A DNA stretch of 6,304 nucleotides from Flavobacteriales bacterium. Its GTDB lineage: Bacteria; Bacteroidota; Bacteroidia; Flavobacteriales; Flavobacteriaceae. A program made the position numbers and the translations under genes. The notes below the pieces were generated by a model. The model saw only the letters and a list, made by a program, of their open reading frames with translations, was not told the DNA's origin and did no database searches. This document shows, one piece after another, positions 5,773 to 6,304 of this stretch. Where the stretch lies: assembly GCA_011525065.1 (NCBI GenBank), contig WTIY01000011.1, forward strand, positions 1 through 6,304, given 5' to 3'. Position 1 is the first letter of the stretch, and each line of letters starts with the position of its first letter.

Positions 5773-6078
5773 TTACACTTTAATCTCAACTTCGACACCA
5801 CTTGGCAACTCAAGTTTCATGAGTGCGTCAATGGTCTTTGAAGAAGAGCTGTAAATATCCAGCAAGCGCTTGTAAGAACTCAACTGGAATTGCTCACGAC
5901 TTTTCTTATTCACGTGTGGTGAGCGCAACACGGTGAATATTTTTTTGTGCGTTGGCAAAGGAATAGGACCCGTAACCACAGCACCAGTGCTCTTAACTGT
6001 TTTTACGATTTTATCAGCAGATTTGTCTACTAAATTGTGATCGTAAGATTTTAACTTGATTCTTATTTTTTGACTCAT
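5773..6078 (-). CDS. rpsJ: 30S ribosomal protein S10 (uS10, NusE)
   Basis: S10 belongs to the head of the small subunit and, as NusE, joins NusB in transcription antitermination and binds NusG to link ribosome and RNA polymerase. The 101-residue product is standard: IRIKLKSYDHNLVDKSADKI at 5-24, GPIPLPTHKKIFTVLRSPHV at 37-56 with the long ribosome-binding loop, and KSREQFQ at 59-65. It ends LPSGVEVEIKV. The start at 6078-6076 is 11 bases after the fusA stop (TAATATTCACAGCAATG), with no terminator between, so it is very likely transcribed with fusA. Unusually for the S10 operon, it is followed by a 134-base spacer rather than directly by rplC. Confidence 0.98.
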   Translation of the reverse strand: MSQKIRIKLKSYDHNLVDKSADKIVKTVKSTGAVVTGPIPLPTHKKIFTVLRSPHVNKKSREQFQLSSYKRLLDIYSSSSKTIDALMKLELPSGVEVEIKV

Positions 6079-6089
6079 TGCTGTGAATA

Positions 6090-6304
6090 TTAAGCGTTAG
6101 CAGTTCCTTTGGCCTCAGCAATCACCGTCTCGGCAATATTAGTAGGCGTTTCTGCATAATGTGAAAATTCCATGGTTGAAGTGGCACGACCCGAAGACAA
6201 AGTACGTAGGGTAGTCACGTATCCAAACATTTCAGATAGTGGCACCTCAGCCTTGATGGCTTTAGCCCCTGCACGGTCACCCATATCGTTGACCTGTCCA
6301 CGAC
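6090..6304 (-). CDS. fusA: elongation factor G, C-terminal end, cut by window edge
   Basis: Only the last 70 or so codons are present; the gene enters from beyond 6304 and ends at TAA (6092-6090). EF-G is the GTPase that drives translocation on the ribosome and, with RRF, recycles it. The visible part is domain V: AEVPLSEMFGYVTTLRTL, then SGRATSTMEFSHYAETP, the strongly conserved C-terminal block of the family. An ATG at 6284-6282 is internal; codons for RGQVND continue upstream to the window end, so this is not a short separate gene. The GTPase domain and its motifs lie outside. Bacteroidota commonly have rpsL-rpsG-fusA-rpsJ in this order, without tuf. Confidence 0.96.
   Translation of the reverse strand, partial: RGQVNDMGDRAGAKAIKAEVPLSEMFGYVTTLRTLSSGRATSTMEFSHYAETPTNIAETVIAEAKGTANA

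Noticed and set aside
5641..5841. Plus-strand open frame of 66 codons across the rpsJ-rplC spacer
   Set aside because: Its right part is antisense to rpsJ and its left part is A/T-rich spacer. The translation has no recognisable family pattern, and the structured minus-strand RNA explains the spacer better.
6090..6284. A separate 64-residue protein starting at 6284
   Set aside because: It is the in-frame C-terminal end of EF-G, whose codons continue to the window edge.
1..6304. tRNA or rRNA genes, CRISPR arrays, insertion sequences, att sites
   Set aside because: Gaps are too short for RNA genes except the 134-base spacer, which has no tRNA-like fold. No repeats or terminal inverted repeats were seen, and the gene block is intact.

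Overview
The window is a continuous block of the translation 'S10-spc' gene cluster, all on the minus strand. In transcription order (right to left) it reads fusA (C-terminal end only), rpsJ, rplC, rplD, rplW, rplB, rpsS, rplV, rpsC, rplP, rpmC, rpsQ, rplN, rplX and rplE (N-terminal end only). Twelve of the thirteen ribosomal protein genes are complete; rplE and fusA run off the two ends.

The organism is most likely a member of Bacteroidota, class Flavobacteriia or a close relative. fusA sits directly before rpsJ without tuf. No start codon has a recognisable Shine-Dalgarno sequence. The proteins, notably L4, S3, S19 and L2 (DHPMGGGEGR), read like flavobacterial orthologues. This placement rests on remembered family sequences, not on a search.

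Right end (5773-6304): the EF-G C-terminus is followed after 11 bases by rpsJ. Middle (1819-5638): rplC to rpsC, very tightly packed; rplC and rplD overlap by one base in TAATG. Left end (1-1798): rplP to rplE, again with gaps of 2-18 bases. The S10 part runs into the spc part (rplN, rplX, rplE) with no break, so one long transcript is likely. The products form the large-subunit core (L2, L3, L4), the tunnel and its exit (L4, L22, L23, L24, L29), the factor-binding and interface proteins (L14, L16) and small-subunit proteins (S3, S10, S17, S19).

The only non-coding stretch of any size is the 134-base spacer between rpsJ and rplC (5639-5772). It is not empty. In the direction of transcription it holds a perfect short hairpin just after the rpsJ stop, then a sequence able to pair with the left arm of a second hairpin, then that second hairpin followed by seven U residues. 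This is the layout of a transcription attenuator that would separate fusA-rpsJ from the eleven or more genes downstream. It is the one candidate here for an undescribed regulatory element; everything else is ordinary and well conserved.
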